Below, piece by piece: positions 6,870 to 13,458 of a DNA stretch of 23,166 nucleotides. The position numbers were made by a program, and so were the translations under genes. Below the pieces are notes generated by a model that was not told where the DNA came from, searched no databases, and saw nothing but the letters and a program-made list of their open reading frames with translations. Each line of letters starts with the position of its first letter. Within the stretch, counting starts at the first letter, position 1. Source of the DNA: Ruminococcaceae bacterium UBA4306. GTDB taxonomy: Bacteria > Bacillota > Clostridia > Oscillospirales > Acutalibacteraceae. The DNA is taken from contig DGUQ01000178.1 of assembly GCA_002394725.1 (NCBI GenBank), positions 1-23,166 on the forward strand, read 5' to 3'.

Positions 6870-7406
6870 TCAGTGCTGATTTTGGTTTAAATACGCTTCA
6901 AATTCAGGCGTTCTCGACCAATATTTGACGCCCCAGTTTTCAAAGCTCCATTCTTCCATATAGCCGTTGCACTCATAGTCAATATAGTAAAGCAAGCCGC
7001 CCTGAACGACAAAGTTTGTCGGGAAGTAATCAATATTCAGTCCTGCGTTTTTCGCAAGCGCCGCCATTTCACGGACTTGCGGTAAATACGCTGCAACGGA
7101 ACAGCCATTTTTTACCATTTCAAAAATCGTATCGCCGTCGATATATTCCTTGACGATTCGCTCGTTTTTGATATCAATATCAAGCATTTTCGGGATTCGG
7201 ATTCGCGCATCCGTCAGCCGTCGATAGTCGTTTTGTTCCGCTTCGATTTTGTTGCCGAAGGTGTAGTAGTCGCACGGCTCGTGATGAGTCTGCTTGACAA
7301 CGTACTGCCTGCCGTCACGTTCTGCAAGGAAGGAATAGCCGCCTTTGCCCTTGCCGAGCAGCTTAATCACGTTGTATGTTACATTGTTAACAGTTATGTT
7401 GTTCAG
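6870..7406 (-). CDS. Protein kinase/aminoglycoside phosphotransferase-fold protein, apparent CTG start
   Basis: About 179 residues with a compact kinase-like fold: Gly-rich loop LLGKGKGGYSFLAE, strand lysine in YVVKQ, hinge IVKEYIDGDTIFEM, a catalytic-loop-like NIDYFPTN and a metal-site-like YYIDYE. It is shorter than typical APH enzymes. The coding pattern begins at NNITVNNVTYNV, immediately after the GNAT stop (7410-7408). AGAGG is placed correctly for CTG 7406-7404, or for ATT two codons earlier, and there is no ATG, GTG or TTG nearby in frame. A start at ATG 7493 would add about 29 residues inside the GNAT gene that do not look like this fold. I therefore infer a non-standard CTG start. 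The substrate is unknown. Confidence 0.65.
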   Translation of the reverse strand: MNNITVNNVTYNVIKLLGKGKGGYSFLAERDGRQYVVKQTHHEPCDYYTFGNKIEAEQNDYRRLTDARIRIPKMLDIDIKNERIVKEYIDGDTIFEMVKNGCSVAAYLPQVREMAALAKNAGLNIDYFPTNFVVQGGLLYYIDYECNGYMEEWSFENWGVKYWSRTPEFEAYLNQNQH

Positions 7407-7407
7407 A

Positions 7408-8286
7408 TTAATTGCCTCTTTTCCAATAGAAAGTGAACTGCTTGTCCTTGATAAACCCGAGCCTATCGTAAAACGACATATCGGACAGCACATATGCTTT
7501 CTTTGCACCGAGTGATCTTGCGCGGTTCAGCGCTTCATAAATCACTGCTTTCGCTACGCCTTTTCCACGGTAGGACGACACGGTGCAGACAGGCTCAACA
7601 TAGGCGTAGTCGGTCTTATCAGAGTACCACAGACAACAGTAGGAAACATATTCTCCGTCGCGATTTTTAGCCGCTATGCTGAGCGCAAAATTGAAATGCT
7701 CGCGGAATATAGGAATTTCCATGATAATATCGCCATTCCTTTCAAATTCCGCTTTGTCTGTTCCATGGTCGAAGCCCTGCCACAAGAGCCATTGGAAGGC
7801 GTACGGCTCTTTCACAGGGTCAAGCTCTGCATATTGTAAGCCGTCGGGCAGATCGGCATGAAGCACCTTTATAAGATCAATCCGCATAACAGTTTCTGTT
7901 TGTTCGGCAGGTGCGAAGCCTGCCGATTCAGCCATGTTGATTTTATCGGCACAGTCATCGCAGATTGCGATGCCCAAGCCGTTTTCATCCTTCAATTCAC
8001 GATAAGCATAGTCGAGGATCTCGGGATAGAGTGCGCCGTATCCGGGCAGAACGCCGACGAACGCCTCGCCGAAATACATGTCATAGATCGCCGCGCCGAC
8101 GACCTTCTCGCCGTCTGTCCAAAGCCCGATCGAGCGCATCAGGCTCTTGTCAAATTCGGGATGCTCCGCCATCCACTCGAACCGTCCCCAGTTCCAGTTG
8201 ATATGGTTCTGATCCTTGCGGTTCAGCTCGATCAAAAAATCGCAGACCGCTTCGTAATCCTTTTCACAGTAATTCCTGAATCTCAT
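7408..8286 (-). CDS. GNAT family acetyltransferase with extended N-terminal half
   Basis: About 292 residues. The C-terminal GNAT core is clear: YVEPVCTVSSYRGKGVAKAV (motif A with R-G-K-G), followed by ALNRARSLGAKKAYVLSDM and FYDRLGF. The N-terminal half resembles a second, degenerate GNAT fold (MRFRNYCEKDYEAVCDFL; KVVGAAIYDMYFGEAFVGV; GIAICDDCADKINMAESAGF), so it may be a tandem-domain enzyme with only the C-terminal half catalytic. It starts at ATG 8286 with GTGAGGACT upstream; a longer frame reaching 8328 would overlap the previous gene without a ribosome site. It follows another GNAT gene after five bases and leads into the kinase-like gene after one base. Confidence 0.88.
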   Translation of the reverse strand: MRFRNYCEKDYEAVCDFLIELNRKDQNHINWNWGRFEWMAEHPEFDKSLMRSIGLWTDGEKVVGAAIYDMYFGEAFVGVLPGYGALYPEILDYAYRELKDENGLGIAICDDCADKINMAESAGFAPAEQTETVMRIDLIKVLHADLPDGLQYAELDPVKEPYAFQWLLWQGFDHGTDKAEFERNGDIIMEIPIFREHFNFALSIAAKNRDGEYVSYCCLWYSDKTDYAYVEPVCTVSSYRGKGVAKAVIYEALNRARSLGAKKAYVLSDMSFYDRLGFIKDKQFTFYWKRGN

Positions 8287-8291
8287 AGTCC

Positions 8292-8705
8292 TCACCGTAT
8301 CATCTTGAACATTCCCGGACCGTCCCACTCACAGGGGCGTTCCTCGAAACCATGCTTTTGATAGAACCCGACCGCTTCCTTTGAACTGATCAGCTCCAGA
8401 CTGACCGCCCAACCGGGGGCGATATGCTCCCTGATATATTGCTCCAAAGCGTTCAGCAGCAGCGTGCCGACGCCCTTTGACTGATATTCGGGGACGACGG
8501 CAAAGTCCTTGATGTAGAACGACATACCGCCGTCGCCGATCAGACGTACCATGCCGACAGGCGTATCATGATCGTAAGCTGTAAAGGTCGCGATGGTATT
8601 CTCAAGCGCCGTTTGTACCTGTTCGATTCCCGGCGGCTCCCATCCGACAGAGGCGTAGAGCTGCAAAAACAATCCAGCGGATAATCCGTTAGCTTTTACT
8701 GTCAT
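8292..8705 (-). CDS. GNAT family N-acetyltransferase (short)
   Basis: A 137-residue single-domain GNAT. Motif A is FYIKDFAVVPEYQSKGVGTL, with the Q-x-x-G-x-G/A loop; downstream are WAVSLELISSKEAVGFYQKH and HGFEERP. The pattern SVGWEPP near the N-terminus is common in a group of Firmicutes GNATs whose substrate is unknown. I chose ATG 8705 because AAAGGAG lies just upstream; the frame is open a further 84 bases but only as overlap with the oxidoreductase gene. The 17-bp overlap with that gene suggests coupled translation. Confidence 0.88.
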   Translation of the reverse strand: MTVKANGLSAGLFLQLYASVGWEPPGIEQVQTALENTIATFTAYDHDTPVGMVRLIGDGGMSFYIKDFAVVPEYQSKGVGTLLLNALEQYIREHIAPGWAVSLELISSKEAVGFYQKHGFEERPCEWDGPGMFKMIR

Positions 8706-9414
8706 ATGATTCTCCTTTTCTGCTTTTCTTCCAAGGACGCGCCTTACCTGTCCAACCTTTCTCTCTCCAATAGCGCATATCTGCCTCATTCCAACCGCTT
8801 TTCTGCATGAGGTGCATCAGCCAAAAGTAGCCTTTGGTTTTCAGACCGGGCTTTACGCAGCCTTTATGACGACAGATCCTTTTCGCGATGGAGTCTGTTT
8901 CCCTTTTGATTCTCTGCTTTTTCTTTTCAGACACCTTGCTCCAATCAATTGCGGCAACTCCGAGTCCGAATTTGTATATCTTAGCCACGCCCCAGAAAAA
9001 CAAGCTGTATGACATATCCTTATTGGTGGATTTCATGCCGCCGCCCGCGGCTGTGGAAATGCACACGCCCTGCTTTTCAAACATCTTTTCCTCAGGACGG
9101 TGAACCATCCACCTGTAACCGTAGTGATCTAAAAACGCCTTCATAGCTCCCGTTGCGTGATAGACGTAGACGGGACTTGCGAGGATAATCACATCCGCTT
9201 CATCAATTGTCTGTGTGATAGTGGCGAGCTTGTCATAATGCGGACATTTAGTTTCGCTTTCGACAAAACAACGCGTGCATCCGCAGCAAAATTCTCCGAA
9301 ATCCCTCGGTAAAAAGAATTCAGATATTTCTCCGCCGATTTTTTCCGCAAGTATACGCGCAATATGGTAGGTCGATCCTTTGTGGCTCTGACCGTGAATG
9401 ATAACTATTTTCAT
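8689..9414 (-). CDS. Flavodoxin-fold NAD(P)H oxidoreductase with N-terminal Cys cluster
   Basis: About 241 residues with a flavodoxin-like FMN-binding fold (MKIVIIHGQSHKGSTYHIAR). The cysteines are C43, C44, C46, C49 and C57 (FCCGCTRCF ... KCPHY). VIILASPVYVYHATGAMKAF is the flavin-packing segment. The last 60 residues are basic and aromatic (KTKGYFWLMHLMQKSGW), as in a family of Clostridia NAD(P)H-dependent oxidoreductases. It starts at ATG 9414 with AGGGAG upstream, overlapping the hydrolase stop as ATGA. It occupies a place in this operon similar to that of the CxxCxxC oxidoreductase in the other TetR operon, but the two proteins are not close copies. Confidence 0.85.
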   Translation of the reverse strand: MKIVIIHGQSHKGSTYHIARILAEKIGGEISEFFLPRDFGEFCCGCTRCFVESETKCPHYDKLATITQTIDEADVIILASPVYVYHATGAMKAFLDHYGYRWMVHRPEEKMFEKQGVCISTAAGGGMKSTNKDMSYSLFFWGVAKIYKFGLGVAAIDWSKVSEKKKQRIKRETDSIAKRICRHKGCVKPGLKTKGYFWLMHLMQKSGWNEADMRYWREKGWTGKARPWKKSRKGESYDSKS

Positions 9415-10013
9415 TTTGATTTCTCCCTGATCCAATTATCTAAAAACTGCATCTGTTCCTTTGTGTGAAACCAATGCTCGCCGTTTTCCATAACGGTAAG
9501 GCTTGCGTGACGCTTTTTGGTAAATGCGATGATCGTTTCATAGGAAGTGAGCGCGTCATTCCTGCCGTACAGAATCGTCGTAGGAACACTCCATTTCACC
9601 GGGTGCTCACGCACATAACAAAGATATTCCCACGACAAGTCCTCACCGAAATCGGTGCGGATCACGCCCTGCTCCTTCAACTCGTCCTCGGTCACATTCG
9701 TCCAAGTCATCCTATCGGCGATCAGCTTTTCCATATCGACGATCGGCGAGATAAAATAAGCTCTATCTATCATCGCGCCGATATCAGCGTTCATGCTGAA
9801 ATACGCGCCGATACTGTTGGCAATCAGGATAACACGGTCGTATTCCTCTTTCAGCCTTGTGACCGCATGATATATCTCTTTACCCGTCTCCCACGGCGTA
9901 AAGGTCTGATAATCCAAGCCCATCACATCATAATCGGGAAACAGCGACTTGTAATGCTCGCTTTCTGTCGCACTGCCGCCCTTACCGTGGATATACAAAA
10001 CTGCGTTTTTCAT
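9411..10013 (-). CDS. Small alpha/beta hydrolase
   Basis: A 200-residue cytoplasmic alpha/beta hydrolase. AVLYIHGKGGSATES supplies the oxyanion-hole HGKGG. The nucleophile elbow is ILIANSIGAY (S67), where the first Gly of G-x-S-x-G is Ala-Asn; D153 lies in LYGRNDALTS and H180 in NGEHWFH. The triad is therefore complete. No signal peptide is seen. The likely reaction is hydrolysis of a small ester or thioester; the substrate is unknown. It begins at ATG 10013 with only a weak site (ACGGAA), 24 bases after the TetR stop, and is the first structural gene of the second TetR operon. Confidence 0.88.
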   Translation of the reverse strand: MKNAVLYIHGKGGSATESEHYKSLFPDYDVMGLDYQTFTPWETGKEIYHAVTRLKEEYDRVILIANSIGAYFSMNADIGAMIDRAYFISPIVDMEKLIADRMTWTNVTEDELKEQGVIRTDFGEDLSWEYLCYVREHPVKWSVPTTILYGRNDALTSYETIIAFTKKRHASLTVMENGEHWFHTKEQMQFLDNWIREKSK

Positions 10014-10037
10014 ATTTCCGTATTCTATTCAACTATC

Positions 10038-10625
10038 CTAAGCGCTCATATACACATCACAGAAATGTCGGATGTGCCGCTCAATTCTATCTATTATCTC
10101 CTGCTCAAACTGCGGCTGTCTGTCCGCTTGGGATATCCAAAGAACAACAGGCGATACAAGCTCTGTCGCGAGCAGCGCGGGGTCATCCTTGACGAACAGC
10201 CCCTTCTCCATCATGCCCTCGATGATCCTTGTGTACATCTTCTGAACGCCCTCGAGCTGGTGGCGGGTGGTGATAGCGGCAAGTCTGTCGCTTCGGAATT
10301 GCTCCTGCACCAGGAATTTGCGGATCTTGCGGATCATCGGGTCGCGCATGGTGAACAGGATCCTTTCCATCGTGACGCGGACGAAATCTTCCCTGCTTTC
10401 GGGAATCTTTCCGATGTGCTGCTCCGAACCGAAGGATTCCTCATACCGCGCTTCCGCGTTGTCGATCAGCGCGTTCAAAATATCCTCTTTTCCCTTGTAA
10501 TGCTTATAGAGCGACGGCGCTTTGATCCCAACCTTTTCGGCAATCTGTTCTACACCCGTTCCGTCGTAACCGTTCTCAGCAAACAGCGTTAACGCTTCAT
10601 CAAGTATTCTATCTTTTGTAGACAT
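10038..10625 (-). CDS. TetR/AcrR family transcriptional regulator (second copy)
   Basis: A 195-residue TetR protein paralogous to the one at 2660-3247. The HTH is near-identical (LTLFAENGYDGTGVEQIAE, then KVGIKAPSLYKHYKGKEDIL), and the C-terminal halves share stretches such as FLVQEQFRSDRLA, ITTRHQLEGVQKMY and QADRQPQ. The ligand-binding half is more diverged than the HTH, so the two may recognise the same operator but different inducers. The start is ATG 10625 with GGAGGG upstream; the TTG four codons earlier overlaps that site. It heads the run down to 4249. Confidence 0.92.
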   Translation of the reverse strand: MSTKDRILDEALTLFAENGYDGTGVEQIAEKVGIKAPSLYKHYKGKEDILNALIDNAEARYEESFGSEQHIGKIPESREDFVRVTMERILFTMRDPMIRKIRKFLVQEQFRSDRLAAITTRHQLEGVQKMYTRIIEGMMEKGLFVKDDPALLATELVSPVVLWISQADRQPQFEQEIIDRIERHIRHFCDVYMSA

Positions 10626-10646
10626 AATTCCCTCCAAAAAGAAAAG

Positions 10647-10693
10647 CTAAAAGCCATTAGCTTTATTATAGCTAATGATTATTAGCTCGTCAA
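10647..10693 (-). promoter_or_regulatory. Sigma-A promoter with paired TetR operators (copy 2)
   Basis: On the minus strand: -35 TTGACG (10693-10688), a 17-base spacer, and -10 TATAAT (10670-10665). CTAATGATTATTAG (10672-10685) lies in the spacer and CTAAAAGCCATTAG (10647-10660) lies after the -10, with centres again 25 bp apart. With copy 1 this gives a shared half-site pattern CTAAT-4-ATTAG (one end less well matched in the distal sites). Confidence 0.9.
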
Positions 10694-10713
10694 GAGTATT
10701 ATAAGATTATTAT

Positions 10714-10762
10714 AAAAAAACAGGGCTATTACTTTCTGTAATGCGATAACCCATAATCCTGT
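10714..10762 (-). terminator. Probable intrinsic terminator upstream of the second TetR promoter
   Basis: On the minus strand an imperfect stem (outer ACAGG/CCTGT, inner ATTAC/GTAAT around AGAAA) is followed by seven T (10720-10714). It would stop transcripts coming from the right before they enter the TetR promoter, mirroring the terminator at 3337-3376. Confidence 0.55.
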
Positions 10763-10920
10763 GTCTCTGAATTTATTATATGCGTTTACCTATACACGCA
10801 CCTACTATTTGCTTAGAATATTGTATTTCTATGCTAACTATTGGTAAGGCTGCAAGATTGTACGATTGCAAGTGGGCGTACGGTTTTGCAATCTTACTTT
10901 AGCTGTTTAGCACCAAGCTA

Positions 10921-10950
10921 AAAGCTGCCTTGGCTTTCCAAGACAGCTTT
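10921..10950. terminator. 13-bp hairpin, possible terminator of a decayed gene
   Basis: Arms AAAGCTGCCTTGG and CCAAGACAGCTTT pair fully with one G-U wobble around CTTT. On the minus strand it ends in TTTTAGC, a short T-run. It sits at the downstream end of the decayed stretch that starts with the leader at 11115-11174, so it may be the old terminator of that gene. The surrounding 10770-11030 holds no convincing gene on either strand. Confidence 0.5.
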
Positions 10951-11029
10951 CTATATCCTATTCAGTTTTCACTTTCTCCGCTAAGGACATCGCCCTTTTT
11001 GGGGAGAGGAGGAACCGCCACATGAGTAC

Positions 11030-11055
11030 GGGAGTGGTCACACTTGACCGCTCCC
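11030..11055. repeat. 11-bp stem inverted repeat
   Basis: GGGAGTGGTCA and TGACCGCTCCC pair across CACT with one wobble. It spans the end and stop of the short ORF at 11038-11121. It could be a hairpin in the transcript, or one end of a lost palindromic insertion. Confidence 0.6.
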
Positions 11056-11121
11056 ACCGAATACGGCGCGTGACGACGACGGATTGATGTTCCCAAAGTA
11101 GATGTCCTCTAATGTGGTCAT
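11038..11121 (-). pseudogene. 27-codon ORF behind a full promoter and RBS; remnant of a DUF6809-like gene
   Basis: ATG 11121 is preceded by GGGAG and by a good promoter (see 11115-11174). The peptide opens MTTLEDIYFGNINP, an opening I associate with small Clostridia proteins of the DUF6809 type, then changes character (SSSRAVFGGSGQV) and stops. Those proteins are usually about 80-90 residues, so this is probably a truncated copy whose tail was replaced by hairpin DNA. A possible old C-terminus in another frame (AEKVKTE then TAG) lies near 10965-10985. It could instead be a genuine short peptide or structured RNA. Confidence 0.4.
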
Positions 11122-11174
11122 GATATCACGCTCCCGACTGCACAACACAATACCACAAGTTTTGGAGAAGTCAA
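11115..11174 (-). promoter_or_regulatory. Leader cassette A: promoter, GTTGTGC box, RBS and start
   Basis: On the minus strand: TTGACT (11174-11169), 16 bases, then TATTGT (11152-11147) preceded by TGTGG, which gives an extended -10. GTTGTGC, GGGAGCGTGATAT and ATGACCA follow. The same order of elements and much of the sequence recur at 22749-22811, about 11.6 kb away, so this is a duplicated promoter/leader unit and not chance. Confidence 0.65.
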
Positions 11175-11213
11175 GACAAAGATAGTAAGGGTAATCGTAT
11201 TCTATGAACAATT

Positions 11214-11258
11214 GAAAAATACAACCGCCAAGCGGGATAATCTCCTGTTTGACGGCTG
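11214..11258 (-). terminator. Intrinsic terminator of the lipoprotein hydrolase gene
   Basis: On the minus strand CAGCCGTCAA (11258-11249) pairs with TTGGCGGTTG (11231-11222), using G-U pairs, with a second partly paired section inside, followed by TATTTTTC. It lies five bases after the stop of the hydrolase gene at 11264. Its central 27 bp belong to a dispersed repeat. Confidence 0.7.
11230..11256. repeat. Dispersed 27-bp repeat, copy 1
   Basis: The core AAGCGGGATAATCTCCTGTT is followed by TGACGGC. It matches the copy at 13289-13315 at 24 of 27 positions. The plus strand folds as AAGCGGGA/TCCTGTTT around five bases. This copy is built into a terminator. Confidence 0.65.
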
Positions 11259-11263
11259 TAACT

Positions 11264-12211
11264 TTATTCTTGATTCAACCAATCACGGATGGTTTGGTAA
11301 TCCTTCTCATGAACGATGCCGTGAATATCATCGTCATAGGTGATAAAGGTACAGTCAGTGTTGTCCTTTAACTTCTCGTACAACTTCTCCGCCTGACTGT
11401 AAGGAACCTGTTTGTCCTGCTTTGCGTGGAACATCAGCACGGGTATTTTGATTTCGTCCGCCCAATAAACAGCCGAGCGTTCTTTGTACTCCTCGGGCTT
11501 TTCCTCGGGCGTAAAGCCTATTGTTTCCTTCAAAACGGTTTTCATATCGTCGCGGACTTCATACGCTTCAAACAAATTGCATAGGGCGCTGAGAGCGATT
11601 ATCCGCTTGATCCTGCTGTCCTTTCGTGCCGCAGGGTAGGTCATCACGCCGCCGCGGGAAGAACCCGCCACGCAAAAATCGTCCATATCAATAAACGAGA
11701 AATGCTTTTCACACAGATCGATCAGCTTGATAACGTCATTGAGGTCGTCGCCGCCGAAGTGATCCTCTCCCTCCGAGCCACCGCAGCCTCTGTACTGAGA
11801 CGCGATAACAATGCGGTCACACACGGCGCAGATCGGGGCGAGCGTGTTGTTTTCCAGCTTACCGTAATCTCTGTTGCCGCCGTGGTTGAACATGACACAT
11901 TTGCCGGGCTTCTGCGTTTTTTCAACGGAAAGCGGTATGGACAAGTAGCCTTCGATTTTCAGTCCGTCCGAAAGGTAGTTGAATTTATATGTGGTACAGA
12001 ACCCATCATATTTTCCGCCCTGATTGACCTTGACGAAGCCAAACACCTCGCTGTTTTCGTAATTCTCCATATCGTAAATATTGGTTTTCTCGGTTGCAAC
12101 TGCTGTCTCACTGACGGACTCTTGATTCTTTACGATGCTGTTTTCACTGCAAGCTGAAAAAACTATTGCCGCCATAACCAGCGACAAGATGATAGCTGTT
12201 AATCTTTTCAT
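11264..12211 (-). CDS. Lipoprotein alpha/beta hydrolase (prolyl-oligopeptidase/acetyl-esterase type)
   Basis: A 315-residue exported protein. The signal peptide ends in a lipobox (VFSAC, C21), so it is anchored to the outer face of the membrane. The hydrolase domain has FNHGGNRDYG (oxyanion region), QYRGCGGSEG, nucleophile elbow AGSSRGG (S185), D266 in HAKQDKQVP and H297 in DDDIHGI, a complete triad. This pattern fits S9-like peptidases or acyl esterases. It starts at ATG 12211 with GAGGTAATAG upstream, 13 bases after the XRE gene's stop, so the pair is one operon. It ends in an intrinsic terminator. The natural substrate is unknown. Confidence 0.88.
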   Translation of the reverse strand: MKRLTAIILSLVMAAIVFSACSENSIVKNQESVSETAVATEKTNIYDMENYENSEVFGFVKVNQGGKYDGFCTTYKFNYLSDGLKIEGYLSIPLSVEKTQKPGKCVMFNHGGNRDYGKLENNTLAPICAVCDRIVIASQYRGCGGSEGEDHFGGDDLNDVIKLIDLCEKHFSFIDMDDFCVAGSSRGGVMTYPAARKDSRIKRIIALSALCNLFEAYEVRDDMKTVLKETIGFTPEEKPEEYKERSAVYWADEIKIPVLMFHAKQDKQVPYSQAEKLYEKLKDNTDCTFITYDDDIHGIVHEKDYQTIRDWLNQE

Positions 12212-12224
12212 TTCTATTACCTCG

Positions 12225-13088
12225 TTATAGTGTCATCTGAATTACAAGCTGTCTCTTGCGGTATAATGTCGCCGCCATGTATATGATAAGGATTGGAATC
12301 AGAGAGAGTGCAAAGACGCGAAGCGATGAGATGATAAGATATTTAGTAAGCTTTGCGGTTCCGAGAACCGAAATCAAGCTGCTGATATAAGCCCCAAAAA
12401 TCTTCATCATTACCAGACCCGCGCATATACAGACTGCAACCGGTTTCTGCGGCTTTTTTCCGAGAAAAAACAGCAGCACCGAAATAATGAACGCCGCATC
12501 TATCGCCGCGCTGAGTGCAATGCTCCATGCGGAAGCCGGATTGTTTTTCCTCCAATCCAAATATTGTATTACGAATATATTAATGAAATCAACGCCGATA
12601 AGCATTACCGCAATTTTCGCCGCAGCACCGGGGGTAATCGTATCCTTTATCGATTTTATCAAGCCAAAAAGCAAAACGGCTGTAATCAAGCCTGCGCTTA
12701 TCGCGTTTGCAATCTGCGCGGCAATCTCATAATTCGTTTGGAATGCTCGGTTTTCAGTCAGGTTAAAACAAATGAACCATATTAGCTGCACAAGATTTGT
12801 AACAAACGCCGCAGTAAAAATGGCTGTCTGTATTCTTTTATATAATGGATATTCGATTACCGGGTTCACATCGGGATAGTTTTGCATATCATCATTATCT
12901 AACAGCTTATCCAAAGTGGTGTCAAGTGCCACGGCAAGTGACTTTGCCGTCAGTAAATCAGGGTAGCGCGATCCGTTCTCCCAGCGCGAGACCGCCTGAC
13001 GTGAAACAAATAATTTATCCGCAAGCGTTTGCTGGGTGATTCCTTTTTCTTCTCTTGCTTTTCTTATGTTTTCCCCAAATTCAGCCAA
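12225..13088 (-). CDS. XRE regulator with six-segment membrane domain
   Basis: 287 residues. Residues 1-65 form a Cro/C1 helix-turn-helix (ITQQTLADKLFVSRQAVSRW, then ENGSRYPDLLTAKSLAVAL). From about residue 86 to 276 there are six hydrophobic segments, so the DNA-binding part is tethered to the membrane. Such proteins can sense membrane or extracellular signals and act on nearby genes. The start is TTG 13088, with AAAGGTAG upstream and GLTQ-type HTH spacing that fits MAEFGENIRKAREEKG. Overlapping TATAAT boxes lie 30-45 bases upstream, but the -35 is poor. It is followed by the lipoprotein hydrolase, its likely target. Confidence 0.85.
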   Translation of the reverse strand: MAEFGENIRKAREEKGITQQTLADKLFVSRQAVSRWENGSRYPDLLTAKSLAVALDTTLDKLLDNDDMQNYPDVNPVIEYPLYKRIQTAIFTAAFVTNLVQLIWFICFNLTENRAFQTNYEIAAQIANAISAGLITAVLLFGLIKSIKDTITPGAAAKIAVMLIGVDFINIFVIQYLDWRKNNPASAWSIALSAAIDAAFIISVLLFFLGKKPQKPVAVCICAGLVMMKIFGAYISSLISVLGTAKLTKYLIISSLRVFALSLIPILIIYMAATLYRKRQLVIQMTL

Positions 13089-13288
13089 GTATAACTACCT
13101 TTCCGTTTTTTCTTCATTATATATTATAACCGCAAAAAAAGAAAGCACCACCTACCAAAAACGATGTTGACAGTATGGTGCGTTCAGTATTTAAGCCGTT
13201 TTCACGATTATAGGCTTTCTGACTGGGGAGAGACTATTAAGATAATTGTTCATATTCAACTTTCTAAATAACTGAACAAAATATTGTT

Positions 13289-13315
13289 AAGCGGGATAGT
13301 CTCCTGTTTGGCGAC
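13289..13315. repeat. Dispersed 27-bp repeat, copy 2
   Basis: AAGCGGGATAGTCTCCTGTT, then TGGCGAC; it differs from copy 1 (11230-11256) at three positions, all transitions. The stem AAGCGGGA/TCCTGTTT is kept. Unlike copy 1 it is not next to a stop codon, so termination alone does not explain the conservation. About 70 bp to the left a related sequence (GGAGAGACTATT) occurs in inverted orientation. Confidence 0.6.
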
Positions 13316-13335
13316 TCATTTCTTTGAATAATAAC

Positions 13336-13366
13336 CACTTATAATATTGTTACGTGCGTATAAGTG
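13336..13366. promoter_or_regulatory. 8-bp inverted repeat, possible operator
   Basis: CACTTATA (13336-13343) and TATAAGTG (13359-13366) are exact reverse complements 15 bases apart, about 40 bases upstream of the -35 of the plus-strand XRE gene. AT-rich; it could be a regulator site or chance. Confidence 0.35.
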
Positions 13367-13401
13367 TATAATTGCTCATCGCAACTCCCACGTCGGTAGT
13401 A

Positions 13402-13430
13402 TAGACAAATGTCTGTTTATTTGCTATAAT
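13402..13430 (+). promoter_or_regulatory. Promoter of the plus-strand XRE gene, with palindrome on the -35
   Basis: TAGACA (13402-13407), 17 bases, TATAAT (13425-13430). A perfect palindrome AGACAAATGTCT (13403-13414) overlaps the -35, a good position for a repressor, possibly the XRE protein itself. Confidence 0.75.
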
Positions 13431-13458
13431 AGACTCATCAATCAACGGAGGGTTGAAA

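Larger units (their letters stand above)
13089..13458. other. Divergent intergenic region between two XRE genes
   Basis: No coding region is supported in this 370-bp stretch. It holds two TATAAT-like boxes for the minus-strand XRE gene (about 13117-13132), the inverted repeat GCACCA/TGGTGC (13145-13150 and 13176-13181), the dispersed repeat copy 2 (13289-13315), the inverted repeat at 13336-13366 and the promoter of the plus-strand XRE gene (13402-13430). Confidence 0.7.

Noticed and set aside
9465..10592. Long plus-strand open frame of about 375 codons
   Set aside because: It lies antisense to the TetR and hydrolase genes, both of which have clear domains, ribosome sites and promoter; the plus-strand translation shows no recognisable fold.
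10770..11030. CRISPR array or tandem repeats in the hairpin-rich gap
   Set aside because: Inverted repeats are present, but there is no regular direct repeat with unique spacers.
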